Source of the DNA: Verrucomicrobiota bacterium
GTDB taxonomy: Bacteria > Verrucomicrobiota > Verrucomicrobiia > Opitutales > Opitutaceae
NCBI GenBank assembly: GCA_019136515.1
Contig: JAGVUB010000142.1
Coordinates: 40,445-104,444 of the forward strand
DNA length: 64,000 nucleotides
Reading direction: 5' to 3'
Shown: piece after piece, positions 33,408 to 43,041 of the stretch
Layout of the letters: each line of letters opens with the position of its first letter
Position numbering within the stretch: position 1 is the stretch's first letter
Notes under the pieces: generated by a model
What the model saw: the letters and a program-made list of their open reading frames with translations, nothing else
Told to the model about the DNA's origin: nothing
The model's database searches: none
Position numbers and translations under genes: made by a program

Positions 33408-34052
33408 ATGCCTATCCTCCGCTTTCGCCTCCTCGTCGCTCTCCTTTCCTGCGCGATCGTCGTCGGTGTCGCCGCCCAGTCGGCCGGCGAACCCACTGCG
33501 CCCGACCCCGCCGCCTCCAAGACCGATCCGGCCTACAAACTCATTGTCGGCGATCTCGTCGCCATCGCGATCTTCGGCGAGGGCGAACTCTCCATCGCCC
33601 AGAAGATCGATACCCAAGGCCGGGTCCGCCTCGCCCTCGTCGGCGACATCGAACTCGCCGGCCGCAGCGTTCGCGAAGCCGAGCACCTCATCGAACAGCG
33701 CTACGTCGAGCAGCGCATCCTCCGCAAGCCGATGGTCAACATCTCCGTCCAAGCCTACGCGGTCCGCGACATCGCCATCCTGGGCGCTGTCCGCGCCCCC
33801 GGGAAGATGGCCTTCCCGCCGGAAAAGAGCGCGCTCGACATCACCGACGTCGTAACCCGCGCCGGCGGTTTCCTGCCCACCGCGAAATCTGATGCGGTGA
33901 AGATCACTCGCACCGACACCCAAGGCCGCGAGACGACCATCGAGCTCGATGTCGAGTCGATGCTCACCCGCCGCGGGGTCGGCACCGGCACGCCCAAGAC
34001 CTACCTGATCTACCCCGGCGACCGCATCTGGGTCCCCGAACGCCTCTTCTAG
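33408..34052 (+). CDS. Polysaccharide export protein (Wza/OPX family)
   Basis: A 214-residue exported protein that contributes to the outer-membrane or periplasmic conduit for the polymer. After the signal peptide, the polysaccharide export domain starts at DPAYKLIVGDLVAIAIFGEGELS and continues through RVRLALVGDIELAGRSVREAEHLI. An SLBB-like segment follows (DIAILGAVRAPGKMAFPPE). It is shorter than E. coli Wza (about 380 residues) and lacks the C-terminal pore helix, as in many OPX proteins paired with a separate barrel; a barrel gene is at 38018. A Cys15 exists, but the lipobox is poor. It begins the export gene block. Confidence 0.9.
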   Translation: MPILRFRLLVALLSCAIVVGVAAQSAGEPTAPDPAASKTDPAYKLIVGDLVAIAIFGEGELSIAQKIDTQGRVRLALVGDIELAGRSVREAEHLIEQRYVEQRILRKPMVNISVQAYAVRDIAILGAVRAPGKMAFPPEKSALDITDVVTRAGGFLPTAKSDAVKITRTDTQGRETTIELDVESMLTRRGVGTGTPKTYLIYPGDRIWVPERLF

Positions 34053-34108
34053 GCGCACCCCGACTGCACCACTGATCCCTCCCGAACTCCGGAACCCGCC
34101 TCATCGCC

Positions 34109-36334
34109 GTGTCCACCTCCAACAACCAAGTCCCGCGTCGCCCCAGCGTCCCGAGCGCCCGCGCCGTCCCCGCCGCCGCCCAAACGGCCGGCACCCTCTC
34201 GGTTCACCCCAAGGACCTCTGGCGGATGTTCCTCGAGCGCTGGTGGCTCGGCGCCGTCGTCGCCCTGCCCGTCGTCATCGTCTTCATCCTCCTCCAGCCC
34301 AAGCCCGAGATCGTCTACATGACGGAGGCCTCGCTGCTCTTCGAGACGCGGCAGAATCGCGTGCTGCCCGTGCAAGCCGTCGTCGACACCACCGTCACCC
34401 GCGACGTCGAGCTCAACGTCCATCTCGAGCAGATCCGCAGCCAGACCTTCATGGAGGCCCTCCAGGCCTCCTTCACCCCCGATGAGGTCGAGCGAATCCA
34501 GCGCCCCTACCGCGACCCCGAGCGCCCCTCCGCACCGCCACCCTCGCTCGGCTCCTTGGTCCGCGCCCGCGTCTACGCCCGCAAGAACACCACCATCATG
34601 GGCATTGTCGTGTCCCATCGCGACCCCGAGGTCGCCGCCCTCATCGCCAACCGCTACGCCCGCAAATACATCGACTTCAACATCGACCTCGCGATGACCG
34701 GCACCAACTCCGCCATCGTCTTCCTCCGTAACCAGGCCGAGGAGACCCGCAAGGAGGTCGAGGAGGCCGAACGCAACCTCCAGCAGTACCGCGCCAAATA
34801 CAACATGGCCGCGCTCGGCGAGAACCAGAACGTCGTCCTCAAGAAGGTCGGCTCCCTCGGCGAGTCCCTCGTCGGCGCCCAGCTCAACCTCGTCACCCTC
34901 CAGGCCCAGCTCGACAAGGTCGAGGCCTACCTGCGCACCGGCCGCGACCTCGAGGACGTCTCCTTCATCAACGGTTTCGGCAGCATCGGCGCCACCCGCG
35001 CGCAGATCGACCAGCTGCTCGCCGCCCGCCAGATGCTCGCGGAACGCTACCTCGAGGAACATCCCAAGATGAAGGACAACGCGCTCGCCCTCGACATCGC
35101 CCGCAAGCGCCTCGCCGGCGACCTCGATCTGGCCATCGCCGACCTCCGCTCCCGCACCGCCTTTGCCAACGACTACGTCGCCAAGCTCAAGAGCGAGCTC
35201 GCCTCCGCCGAGAACGACGCCCGCGCCCTCGACCAGATCTCCGTCGACTACAAGTTCCTCGAGCAGCACGCCCGCACCAAGCAGGACACCTACCGGGCCA
35301 TCATGAACCGGCTCAACGACGCCAATATCTCCGCCCAGATGGAGAACACCAACATCAAGATCTTCGACCGCGCCTACATCCCCAGCACCCCCATCAACCG
35401 TTCCAAGAGCCAGATCGCCGCCAAGGCCGCCGCCCTCGGCCTCTTCCTCCTTTTCGGCCTCCCCATCGGAGTCGGTTTTCTCGATACACGCATCAAGTCC
35501 ACCACCGACATCGAGGACAAGCTCGGCACCCACCTCCTCGCCGCCGTCCGCCTCTTCAAGAACATCCCGCCCCACCAGCACGCCACCGTCTTCCGCGACG
35601 CCGTCGACGACTCGCTCACCGAGGTCTACCGCGGCCTCTACAGCGAGATCGAGCTGCGCAGCGACATCCCCACCCCAAAGGTGCTCCTCGTGAGCAGTTC
35701 GGTCCCCGGCGAGGGCAAGAGCGTCACCTCCGCCAACCTCGCCGCCGTCTTCGCCTCCCACGGCCGTCGCACCATCATCGTCGACTGCGACTTCCGCCGC
35801 CCCTCCCTGCACCGCCTCTTCGGCCTGCCCAACGACCGCGGCGTGCTCCGCTGGATCCAGTCCCATCAGCTCGCCGACATCGCAGCCTCCGCCGAGGAGG
35901 ATCTCGGCATCCGCCTGCTCTCCCCCAATCTCCACCTGCTCACCGCCGGCGGCGCCGTGAAGAAGCCGACCGAGATCATCGAACGTCTCGTCGAGTCCCC
36001 GCTGTTCGAGCGCCTCAAACGTTCCTTCGACCTGGTCATCCTCGACACCCCGCCCGCCTCCATCTTCCCCGACGCGCTCCTGCTCGCCCGGCACGCCGCC
36101 GAGATCGTCTATGTCACACGGTTCAAGACCGTGCGCCGCCGCATCGTGAAAAAGACCCTCGCGAAGTTCGAGACCACCGGCGCCTACGTGCTCGGCATCG
36201 TCCTTAACCAGCTCCCCCATTCCCGCGTACTGAGCTATGGGTACGAGGGCTACGGCGCCTACCAGAAGGAATACTACAAGGCCTACGGCGCCGAGGAGTC
36301 CAGTCCCTCCGCCAGCGCCGCCCACGGCGAATAG
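34109..36334 (+). CDS. Polysaccharide chain-length regulator/tyrosine autokinase (Wzc/GumC-like)
   Basis: A 741-residue inner-membrane protein starting with GTG. Residues about 30-460 form the Wzz domain, with two transmembrane helices (about 48-70 and 440-460) enclosing a long periplasmic coiled-coil region (RNQAEETRKEVEEAERNLQQY). Residues about 520-720 are a BY-kinase with Walker A SSSVPGEGKSVTSANLA, Walker A' VDCDFRRPSLHRLFG and DLVILDTPPAS. The C-terminus has a tyrosine cluster (YGYEGYGAYQKEYYKAYG), the usual autophosphorylation site. It controls polymer export together with the OPX protein. Confidence 0.93.
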   Translation: MSTSNNQVPRRPSVPSARAVPAAAQTAGTLSVHPKDLWRMFLERWWLGAVVALPVVIVFILLQPKPEIVYMTEASLLFETRQNRVLPVQAVVDTTVTRDVELNVHLEQIRSQTFMEALQASFTPDEVERIQRPYRDPERPSAPPPSLGSLVRARVYARKNTTIMGIVVSHRDPEVAALIANRYARKYIDFNIDLAMTGTNSAIVFLRNQAEETRKEVEEAERNLQQYRAKYNMAALGENQNVVLKKVGSLGESLVGAQLNLVTLQAQLDKVEAYLRTGRDLEDVSFINGFGSIGATRAQIDQLLAARQMLAERYLEEHPKMKDNALALDIARKRLAGDLDLAIADLRSRTAFANDYVAKLKSELASAENDARALDQISVDYKFLEQHARTKQDTYRAIMNRLNDANISAQMENTNIKIFDRAYIPSTPINRSKSQIAAKAAALGLFLLFGLPIGVGFLDTRIKSTTDIEDKLGTHLLAAVRLFKNIPPHQHATVFRDAVDDSLTEVYRGLYSEIELRSDIPTPKVLLVSSSVPGEGKSVTSANLAAVFASHGRRTIIVDCDFRRPSLHRLFGLPNDRGVLRWIQSHQLADIAASAEEDLGIRLLSPNLHLLTAGGAVKKPTEIIERLVESPLFERLKRSFDLVILDTPPASIFPDALLLARHAAEIVYVTRFKTVRRRIVKKTLAKFETTGAYVLGIVLNQLPHSRVLSYGYEGYGAYQKEYYKAYGAEESSPSASAAHGE

Positions 36335-36437
36335 CGTCGCGCGGACCGCGCCCCCGCCGTCCCGCACCCTCCTGTTCCCTCTCCGCATCCCTCTCTTCCC
36401 CTCGCCCCCGCGCGGTCCATTTCGCGTTCTCCCCATC

Positions 36438-38021
36438 ATGCCCTCCTCCGCTCCCGCCACCCCGGTTTCCGCGTCCCTCCGTGCCCGCTCCGATCTGCTC
36501 GTGGCCGCCCTCGGGCTGGGCGCCCTCTGGCTGCTGGTCTGGAGTCAGCAGAGTCTCGAGTGGCGGGTGAATCCGCTGTACAGCTACGGCTGGGCCATCC
36601 CGGTCCTCGCCGGTTACCTCTTTGCCGAGCGCCTGCGCGACGCCGCCCTGCCCCGCCTGCAGGCCCGCGGCTGGATCCCGGCCGTCGCCCTCACCGCCGT
36701 CGCCCTCGCGCTCGTGCCCCTGCGCGTCGTCCACGAGGCCAATCCCGACTGGGTCCGCATCAACTGGTACATGGCCGCCGCCGCCCTCGGCTCCACCGCC
36801 GCCGTCCTCGCCGCCTGGGGCGGCTGGCGCTGGCTCTGGCACTTCGCCTTCCCCCTGGCCTTCACCCTCACCGCCCTGCCCTGGCCGGTCTGGGCCGAGG
36901 AGGCCTTCACCCAGGGCCTCATGCAGCTCAACACCCTCTGCAGCGCCGAGGGCCTCTCGCTCTGCGGCATTCCCGCCCTCGCCCAGGGCAACACCATCGC
37001 GATCGGCCGCACCATCGTCGACGTCGAGGAGGCCTGCAGCGGTATCCGCTCCCTCCAGACCGCGTTCATGATGTCGCTCTTCCTCGGCGAGTTCTACCGT
37101 CTGCGCCTCGTCCGCCGCTTCGTCCTCGTCGCCGCCAGCTTCGTCGTCGCCTTCCTGCTCAACATGGCGCGCACGATCACCCTCACCTATGTCGCCGGCC
37201 GCGACGGCCCCGAGGCCCTCGCCCGCTGGCACGACCCGATGGGCAACGCCGTGATGATCGGCTGCATCGCCGGTCTGTGGGCACTCGCCGCCCTCGTCGC
37301 CCGCGGCAACCGCCCCCGCGCCCTCGCCGGCGGTCCCGGCGCCTCCCTCCTCGCCACCCCCCGCCTCGCCCTCACGCCCTTCCTTGTCCTGCTCGCCGGC
37401 CTCGGCACCGGCGAGATCGTCACACGCGCCTGGTACAGCTACCACGAGGCGAAGCTCCCGCCCCCGCTGCGCTGGGACATCGCCTGGCCCGCCGCCCCGG
37501 ATTTCACCTCCACCGAGTTCGACGAGCGCACCGTCAAGCTGCTCAAGTTCACCGCCGGCAACCGCGGCTCCTGGACCGACGCCGCCGGCGTGCGCTGGAG
37601 CGGATTCTTCCTGCGCTGGGACCCCGGCCGCGTATCCAAGTTTCTCGCCGGATCCCACTACCCGACCGTCTGCTTCCCCGCCGCCGGCCTCGACCTCGTC
37701 GACAACCGCGGCGTCCTCCCCGTCCAGGTCGGCGACCTCGTCATCCCCTTCCGCACCTACGTCTTCAAACGCGACCGCGAGCGGTTCTACGTCTTCCACG
37801 GACTCGTGGAGGAACGCCCCTCGGTCAGCGGCGAACGCCTCGACTACCGGCAGGTCGCCGCCGACGAGCGCATCGCCTCCGTGCTCGCCGGCAACCGCAA
37901 CCTCGGCCAGCGCGTCGTCGCCTTCACCCTCTCCGGGGAACTCCACGATTACGACGACGCCGTCGCCGCCCTCCGGCGCGCCCTTCCCCAGCTCATTCGG
38001 TTCGAACACGTCCAACCATGA
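36438..38021 (+). CDS. Exosortase fused to EpsI domain
   Basis: A 527-residue protein. Residues 1 to about 290 are a multi-spanning exosortase with the catalytic triad visible as VEEACSG (Cys200), NMARTITL (Arg245) and RWHDPMGN (His265). It recognises and cleaves PEP-CTERM signals in the inner membrane and probably transfers proteins to a surface anchor. Residues about 300-527 are a periplasmic EpsI/DUF3485-type domain (YPTVCFPAAGLDLVDNRG, VIPFRTYVFKRD). In many systems EpsI is a separate gene. Its stop overlaps the start of the beta-barrel gene. A PEP-CTERM substrate is encoded at 15499. Confidence 0.92.
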   Translation: MPSSAPATPVSASLRARSDLLVAALGLGALWLLVWSQQSLEWRVNPLYSYGWAIPVLAGYLFAERLRDAALPRLQARGWIPAVALTAVALALVPLRVVHEANPDWVRINWYMAAAALGSTAAVLAAWGGWRWLWHFAFPLAFTLTALPWPVWAEEAFTQGLMQLNTLCSAEGLSLCGIPALAQGNTIAIGRTIVDVEEACSGIRSLQTAFMMSLFLGEFYRLRLVRRFVLVAASFVVAFLLNMARTITLTYVAGRDGPEALARWHDPMGNAVMIGCIAGLWALAALVARGNRPRALAGGPGASLLATPRLALTPFLVLLAGLGTGEIVTRAWYSYHEAKLPPPLRWDIAWPAAPDFTSTEFDERTVKLLKFTAGNRGSWTDAAGVRWSGFFLRWDPGRVSKFLAGSHYPTVCFPAAGLDLVDNRGVLPVQVGDLVIPFRTYVFKRDRERFYVFHGLVEERPSVSGERLDYRQVAADERIASVLAGNRNLGQRVVAFTLSGELHDYDDAVAALRRALPQLIRFEHVQP

Positions 38022-39307
38022 AAACTGCCCCGTCGTCCGCCCTGCTCCCGGCCGCGCTTCTCGCGTCGACCCTCGCGTTACCCGCCACCTCGTTCGCCTT
38101 CGCCGAGATCGCCCGCGGCGCCCTCACCCTCACCACCACCGGGCGCGTCGCCTACGACACCAACATCTCCGGCAACGCCGCCGAGCTCAGCGACACGATC
38201 TTCACCCTCGCCCCCACCCTCGAGTACTCGCGCGAGGCCGGCCTCGGCTCCATCAACGCCTCCCTCGGCGTCGCCATCAACCGCTACGTCGACTACACCG
38301 ACTTCGATTCCGAGGACATCTACTCCTCCATCCGCATCGGCCTGCCCACCCCCGAGGGCGCCCGCGAGCAGGGCTCCTTCACCGCCGGCTACACCGACTC
38401 CACCGACATCAACGAGGACGTCGGCACCCGGATCCGCTCCAAGACCTGGAACGCCGGCTTCTCCGGCACCTTCCGCGCCGGCCCCCGCACCAACCTCCGC
38501 GCCAACTTCGCCTACAGCGACACCACCCGCGATGTCTTCTCCGACCGCGAGCAATGGTCCGCCGGCGTCGGGTTCGACTACTCCGACTTCCTCGGCGGCT
38601 TCGGTCTCCAGGGCGACTACCGCTACTCCGACACCCAGAGCACCCGCGTGCTCAACCTCGCCGGCACCTCCATCGACCAGACCTCCCACCACGTCAGCAG
38701 CGGCCTGTTCTACCGCTTCGTCAACGGCCTGCGCGCGTCTGCCGATGTCGGCTACCGCTGGATCGACCGCAGCGCCAGCGAGACCCTCTCCGGCAAGACC
38801 TCCTCGAACAGCGCCACCTTCGGCCTCCGGCTCGACGGCCCCTTCCTGCCCCCCTCCAAGTTCCCGAAGCTGAAGAGTTCCTTCTCCCTCGGTATCCAAC
38901 AGGGCCAGACTCTCGGCCTCAACGACAGCGGCTCCACCACCCTCGTCGGCGACCTCGGCCTCTCCTGGCAGGCCCGCGAACGCACCAGCTTCAGCGTCTC
39001 CGCCTCCCGCCGGCAGGACCTCGCCGTCACCAACTTCTCCGCGGTGCGCAACTCCGTCGCCCTCGGCGCCACCCAACGCATCGGCGACCGCACCAACCTC
39101 TCCGCCTCGCTCGGGCAGGAGTGGACCACCTACGGCGGCACCAACCGCGACGACCGCCGCACCCGCGCCTCGCTCAACCTCGGCCACTCGTTCATCGGCA
39201 ACTGGCAGGCCGGCGTCGCCTACGCGCTCACCCTCTCGCGCTCCTCCGCCGACACCTTCGACTACGACCGCCACCTCGTCTCCGGCTTCGTCTCCTACAA
39301 GTTCTGA
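38018..39307 (+). CDS. Outer-membrane beta-barrel protein of the exopolysaccharide system
   Basis: A 429-residue protein with a signal peptide (about 1-28). The rest is a series of alternating amphipathic strands rich in Ser, Thr, Gly and aromatic residues, such as SFTAGYTDSTDIN and RASADVGYRWIDRSAS. It ends in SGFVSYKF with a terminal aromatic, the usual signal for barrel insertion. Such barrels accompany exosortase-type loci and may form the outer-membrane exit for the polymer, complementing the short OPX protein. It overlaps the exosortase stop by 4 bp, supporting coupled expression. Confidence 0.82.
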   Translation: MKTAPSSALLPAALLASTLALPATSFAFAEIARGALTLTTTGRVAYDTNISGNAAELSDTIFTLAPTLEYSREAGLGSINASLGVAINRYVDYTDFDSEDIYSSIRIGLPTPEGAREQGSFTAGYTDSTDINEDVGTRIRSKTWNAGFSGTFRAGPRTNLRANFAYSDTTRDVFSDREQWSAGVGFDYSDFLGGFGLQGDYRYSDTQSTRVLNLAGTSIDQTSHHVSSGLFYRFVNGLRASADVGYRWIDRSASETLSGKTSSNSATFGLRLDGPFLPPSKFPKLKSSFSLGIQQGQTLGLNDSGSTTLVGDLGLSWQARERTSFSVSASRRQDLAVTNFSAVRNSVALGATQRIGDRTNLSASLGQEWTTYGGTNRDDRRTRASLNLGHSFIGNWQAGVAYALTLSRSSADTFDYDRHLVSGFVSYKF

Positions 39308-39381
39308 CAAACTCCCCGGTGCGCCGCCGCGCGCCGCCTCGCCCGCCGCCTCGCGCACCGTCCGCTCCCGTCCGCCCCACC

Positions 39382-40848
39382 ATGTCGCCGTCCCTCCTCG
39401 CCGAGCGCCTCGCCCTCGCCGCGCTCATCGTGGCCTGGGTCGTGCCGGCGTGGTGGCTCGGCGCGTCGACCGTCGCCGGTCAGGGCTTTGCGCTCTGCGC
39501 CGGCGCGGTCGCCCTGTGCGTGGCGGCGGTCGCCCGCTTCACCGCATCGCCGGAATCCCCGGACGGCTCTCCGGCCCGTTCCGGCCGCATGGCGCCCCTG
39601 CTGGTTGCCGGGTGCCTCGCCGCCTTCCTCGCGCTTCTGCTCTGCCAGGCGCTCAATCCCGATCGCCTTCTCATCCCCGGCCGCCCGGTCGGCCGGCTGC
39701 TCGCCCTCGATCACACCACCTGGCTGCCGACCGGAATCGAGGGGCCATTTGCCCGGCTGCCCCGCGACTACATCCATTTCGCCAACGCGTGGCGCCACCT
39801 CCTCGTCGCCGGCGCGGTCCTGCTGCCGCTCGCCGCGCTCGCGCTCCTGCCGCGCCGGACCGCGCTGCTCCGCGCCATCCTCGCGGCACTCTTCCTCCAC
39901 GCCGTTCTCTTCTCGGCCTTCGCGTTCGTCCACAACCTCTCCGGTTCGAAAGCGGTCCTCTGGCTTGTGACCGACCCCAGCTTCCATCTCGGCGCCCCTC
40001 AGTTCATGGGCAAGAACGAGCAAGCCGCCTACCAGGTGCTCCTGCTCGCCGCCGCCCTCGCGGCTTGGGCCGCCCCGGCGGCGCTCCGGCCCTGGCCCAC
40101 GCTCTGCCGCCGCCCGCTCTGGCTCGGCCTCGGCACCGCCATCGTCGTCCTCGGCACCGTCACCACCCGCTCACGTGCCGGTCTCGGCGCCGCCGCCCTG
40201 CTCCTCCTCGCTGCTGCCGTCACTAAACTTTGGCCACGCCGGCACCGCTGGCGCCACCACCGGCGTCCCCTGCTCGCCGGCGCCGTCCTCGCCCTCGCCC
40301 TCGGCGGCGGCCTCGCGCTCCTGCCGCCCGTCCGCGCCACCCTGGGCCGCGTCGCCGAGCTGGCCCGCCAGCCCGGCGACCTGCTCGTCGGCGGCTCCTA
40401 CCGGCGGATCCTCCACGACATCGCCTGGCAGATGACGCTCGATCGCCCGTGGTTCGGCCACGGCGCCGGCTGCTACGTGCTGCTCTTCTCCACCTACCAC
40501 CCGCGCGTGCCCGCCTACATGGAGGCGCTCCGGCGCGACCACCCCGACACCAATCGCCCCGTGCATACCCACGCCGACGGCGACTGGATCGAGTTCACCG
40601 CCGAGTACGGTTTCGTCGGCACCGCGCTGCTCGCGGCCCCTTGGGCCGTCTGGCTGGCGACCCTCGCCCGCCGCCGCCCCTTGGCCCCGGCCACCGCCCT
40701 GCTCGCCCTCGGGCCGCTGCTGGTGCTCGCCCACGGCTGGATCGATTTCGTCCTGCGCAATCCCGCGATTCTCGGCCTTGCCGCCACCCTCGCCCTGCTC
40801 GCGCTGTCCGCCACCCGCACCGAACCCGCCGGCGACGCCGCCACCTGA
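39382..40848 (+). CDS. O-antigen ligase/polymerase family membrane protein (WaaL/Wzy-like)
   Basis: A 488-residue multi-spanning protein. About ten hydrophobic segments are separated by a large periplasmic loop (about residues 310-400). The TTRSRAGLGAAALLLLAAA helix and the loop segment HAAG-like WFGHGAGCYVLLFSTYHPR match the Wzy_C signature. Members either polymerise repeat units or ligate a glycan to its acceptor. The presence of an ABC exporter next door makes a ligase or a late modification role as plausible as polymerisation. Confidence 0.82.
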   Translation: MSPSLLAERLALAALIVAWVVPAWWLGASTVAGQGFALCAGAVALCVAAVARFTASPESPDGSPARSGRMAPLLVAGCLAAFLALLLCQALNPDRLLIPGRPVGRLLALDHTTWLPTGIEGPFARLPRDYIHFANAWRHLLVAGAVLLPLAALALLPRRTALLRAILAALFLHAVLFSAFAFVHNLSGSKAVLWLVTDPSFHLGAPQFMGKNEQAAYQVLLLAAALAAWAAPAALRPWPTLCRRPLWLGLGTAIVVLGTVTTRSRAGLGAAALLLLAAAVTKLWPRRHRWRHHRRPLLAGAVLALALGGGLALLPPVRATLGRVAELARQPGDLLVGGSYRRILHDIAWQMTLDRPWFGHGAGCYVLLFSTYHPRVPAYMEALRRDHPDTNRPVHTHADGDWIEFTAEYGFVGTALLAAPWAVWLATLARRRPLAPATALLALGPLLVLAHGWIDFVLRNPAILGLAATLALLALSATRTEPAGDAAT

Positions 40849-40857
40849 TTTTCCCGC

Positions 40858-41730
40858 ATGAATGCTCCCGCCCCTTCGTCGCCGCCCGAGACCGAGATCG
40901 TCATCAAGGCCAGCAGCGCCTGGTTCACGATCGATTGGCGCGGCCTCCTCGCCTACCGCGACCTGCTTCGCCAGCTCATCCAGCGCGACTTCACCGCCCG
41001 CTACAAGCAGACCATCCTCGGCCCCACCTGGTTCTTCTTCAACCCGGTCGTCACCACGCTCACCTTCACCCTGGTCTTCAACAAGGTGATCGGCGTGCCC
41101 ACCGACGGCGTGCCGCCGATGCTCTTCTACCTCTGCGGCATGCTCGGCTGGTCCTACTTCGCCGCCGTCCTCGGCAACACCGGCAACTCCCTCGCCGGCT
41201 CCGCCGCCCTCTTCTCCAAGGTCTATTTCCCGCGGCTCATCCCGCCGCTCGCGCTCACCGTCTCCAGCATGTTCGCCCTCGGCATCCAGTTCCTCACCTT
41301 CTTCGTGTTCTTCGCCCGGGCGCACTGGTTCACGGCGACCCCGACCCTCCCCGCCCCGGGCCTCCTGTGGCTCGCCTTTCCCGCGATCGTCCTCCACATG
41401 GCCGTGCTCGCCCTCGGCGTCGGCCTGATCCTGTCCACGCTCACAGCCAAGTATCGCGACCTTAACCACATCCAGGGCTACCTCATCCAGCTCTGGATGT
41501 ACGCCACCCCCGTCATCTACCCGCTCTCGCGCGTCCCGGAGAAGTGGCGCTGGATCGCCGAACTCAACCCCGTCACCCCCATCGTCGAGGCGTCGCGCCG
41601 GATCTTCCTCGGGGTCGGCACCGTCGATCCCTCCCGCTACGCCCAGTCCGTCGCCGCCGCTGTCGTCATCTTCCTCGTCGGCGTCTTCGCCTACCAGCGC
41701 GCCGCCCGCACCTTCGTCGACACCGTCTGA
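40858..41730 (+). CDS. Polysaccharide ABC exporter permease (Wzm-like)
   Basis: A 290-residue inner-membrane protein of the ABC-2 family. LIQRDFTARYKQTILGPTWFFFNPV is the characteristic amphipathic start before the first membrane helix. About six helices follow, ending with a VTPIVEASRRIFLG loop conserved in Wzm/TagG proteins. It pairs with the ATPase encoded next to export a lipid-linked polysaccharide. It starts 9 bp after the ligase gene. Confidence 0.92.
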   Translation: MNAPAPSSPPETEIVIKASSAWFTIDWRGLLAYRDLLRQLIQRDFTARYKQTILGPTWFFFNPVVTTLTFTLVFNKVIGVPTDGVPPMLFYLCGMLGWSYFAAVLGNTGNSLAGSAALFSKVYFPRLIPPLALTVSSMFALGIQFLTFFVFFARAHWFTATPTLPAPGLLWLAFPAIVLHMAVLALGVGLILSTLTAKYRDLNHIQGYLIQLWMYATPVIYPLSRVPEKWRWIAELNPVTPIVEASRRIFLGVGTVDPSRYAQSVAAAVVIFLVGVFAYQRAARTFVDTV

Positions 41731-41752
41731 CCCGCTGCTCCACGCCTCGCGG

Positions 41753-41794
41753 CTCTCCACCTCTCCGCTTTCCGCGTTCCTCTTTCCGGTCTTC
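41753..41794 (+). repeat. Tandem degenerate 7-bp repeats before wzt
   Basis: Successive heptamers CTCTCCA, CCTCTCC, GCTTTCC, GCGTTCC, TCTTTCC, GGTCTTC fill the gap between wzm and wzt. The pyrimidine-rich consensus is about NCTTTCC. The 7-bp period matches that of other intergenic arrays in the window. Confidence 0.55.
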
Positions 41795-41799
41795 GTTTC

Positions 41800-43041
41800 A
41801 TGTCCCGTCCCATCATCGAAATCCGCGGCATCTCCAAGAAATACCGACTCGGCCAGATCGGCATGACCTCGCTGCGCGAGGACGTCGAACGCCTCGGCCA
41901 CTGGTGCCGCGCCCGGCTCTCCGGTCGCGCCCCGGCCCCCGACAACCGCCGCGACTTCTGGGCCCTGCGCGACGTCTCCTTCGACGTCCAGCCCGGCGAG
42001 GCCCTCGGCATCATCGGCCGCAACGGCGCCGGCAAGAGCACCCTGCTCAAGATCCTCTCCCGCATCACCGAGCCCACCGGCGGCGAGATCCGCCTGCGCG
42101 GCACCGTCGGCAGCCTGCTCGAGGTCGGCACCGGCTTCCACCCCGAGCTCTCCGGCCGCGACAACATCTTCCTCAAGGGCGCCATCCTCGGCATGACCCG
42201 CGCCGAGGTCGCCCGCAAATTCGACGAGATCGTCGCCTTCTCCGAGGTCGAGCGCTTCCTCGACACCCCCGTCAAACGTTACTCCAGCGGCATGTACGTG
42301 CGCCTCGCCTTCGCCGTCGCCGCCCACCTCGAGCCCGACATCCTCATCGTCGACGAGGTGCTCGCCGTCGGCGACCAGCAGTTCCAGCGCAAGTGCCTCG
42401 GCAAGATGCAGGACGTCTCCGTCCGCTCCGGCCGCACCGTGCTCTTCGTCAGCCACCACATGACGGCCATCCGCCGCCTCTGCCGCCGCTGCGTCGTGCT
42501 CGACGCCGGCCACGCCAGCGGCCCCATGGATGTCGACGTCGCCATCGAGCGCTACGCGCAGGACAGCGGCGCCTCCCCGCTGCGCCTCGACGTCGCCGCC
42601 CTCGAGCGCTCCCACGGCACCGAGGGCCGCGTCGCCCGCTTCCGCGAGATCGCCGTCGTCTCCCCCGGCGGCCTCCGTTTCAACCAGCCCTTCGCCATCG
42701 AGTTCGTCGTCGAATCCCGCGAACCCCTCGACAACATGATGGTCGGCCTCGGCTTCAAGACCGTCGACGGCCAGCGCATCCTCACCCTGGATTCCGACGG
42801 CGGCGGCCGCACCTTCACCCTGCGCCCCGGCGTGACCCGCATCCGTTTCGACCTGCCGCGCCTCCCGCTGCACCCCGGGCCCTACCGCATCGGCGCCGCC
42901 CTCGGCTCCGGTCGCCACTTCTACGACAGCCTCGACGGCTTCGCCCTCTGGGACGTCGTCACCAGCGTGCAGGACCACGAGAGCGACCGCTCGTTCGGCG
43001 GCTGCCGGATCGAACCGGCCTTCACCGTATCCGCAATCTGA
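41800..43041 (+). CDS. Polysaccharide ABC exporter ATPase with carbohydrate-binding domain (Wzt-like)
   Basis: A 413-residue cytoplasmic subunit. Residues about 5-245 are the ABC ATPase with Walker [10 protein letters not shown] (73-81), signature [11 protein letters not shown], Walker [13 protein letters not shown] and the switch His in FVSHHM. Residues about 265-413 form a beta-sandwich typical of Wzt C-terminal domains, which bind the finished glycan terminus and make export specific to it. The TGATG at its end overlaps the next start by one base. Confidence 0.93.
   Translation: MSRPIIEIRGISKKYRLGQIGMTSLREDVERLGHWCRARLSGRAPAPDNRRDFWALRDVSFDVQPGEALGIIGRNGAGKSTLLKILSRITEPTGGEIRLRGTVGSLLEVGTGFHPELSGRDNIFLKGAILGMTRAEVARKFDEIVAFSEVERFLDTPVKRYSSGMYVRLAFAVAAHLEPDILIVDEVLAVGDQQFQRKCLGKMQDVSVRSGRTVLFVSHHMTAIRRLCRRCVVLDAGHASGPMDVDVAIERYAQDSGASPLRLDVAALERSHGTEGRVARFREIAVVSPGGLRFNQPFAIEFVVESREPLDNMMVGLGFKTVDGQRILTLDSDGGGRTFTLRPGVTRIRFDLPRLPLHPGPYRIGAALGSGRHFYDSLDGFALWDVVTSVQDHESDRSFGGCRIEPAFTVSAI

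Noticed and set aside
34049..36460. 803-codon open frame antisense to the Wzc-like gene
   Set aside because: High-GC codon bias on the + strand leaves few stops on the opposite strand. The translation is Glu/Gly/Val-rich without domains.
40171..42978. 935-codon open frame antisense to the ligase and ABC exporter genes
   Set aside because: Same cause as other shadow frames. The three genes on the + strand have strong family signatures.
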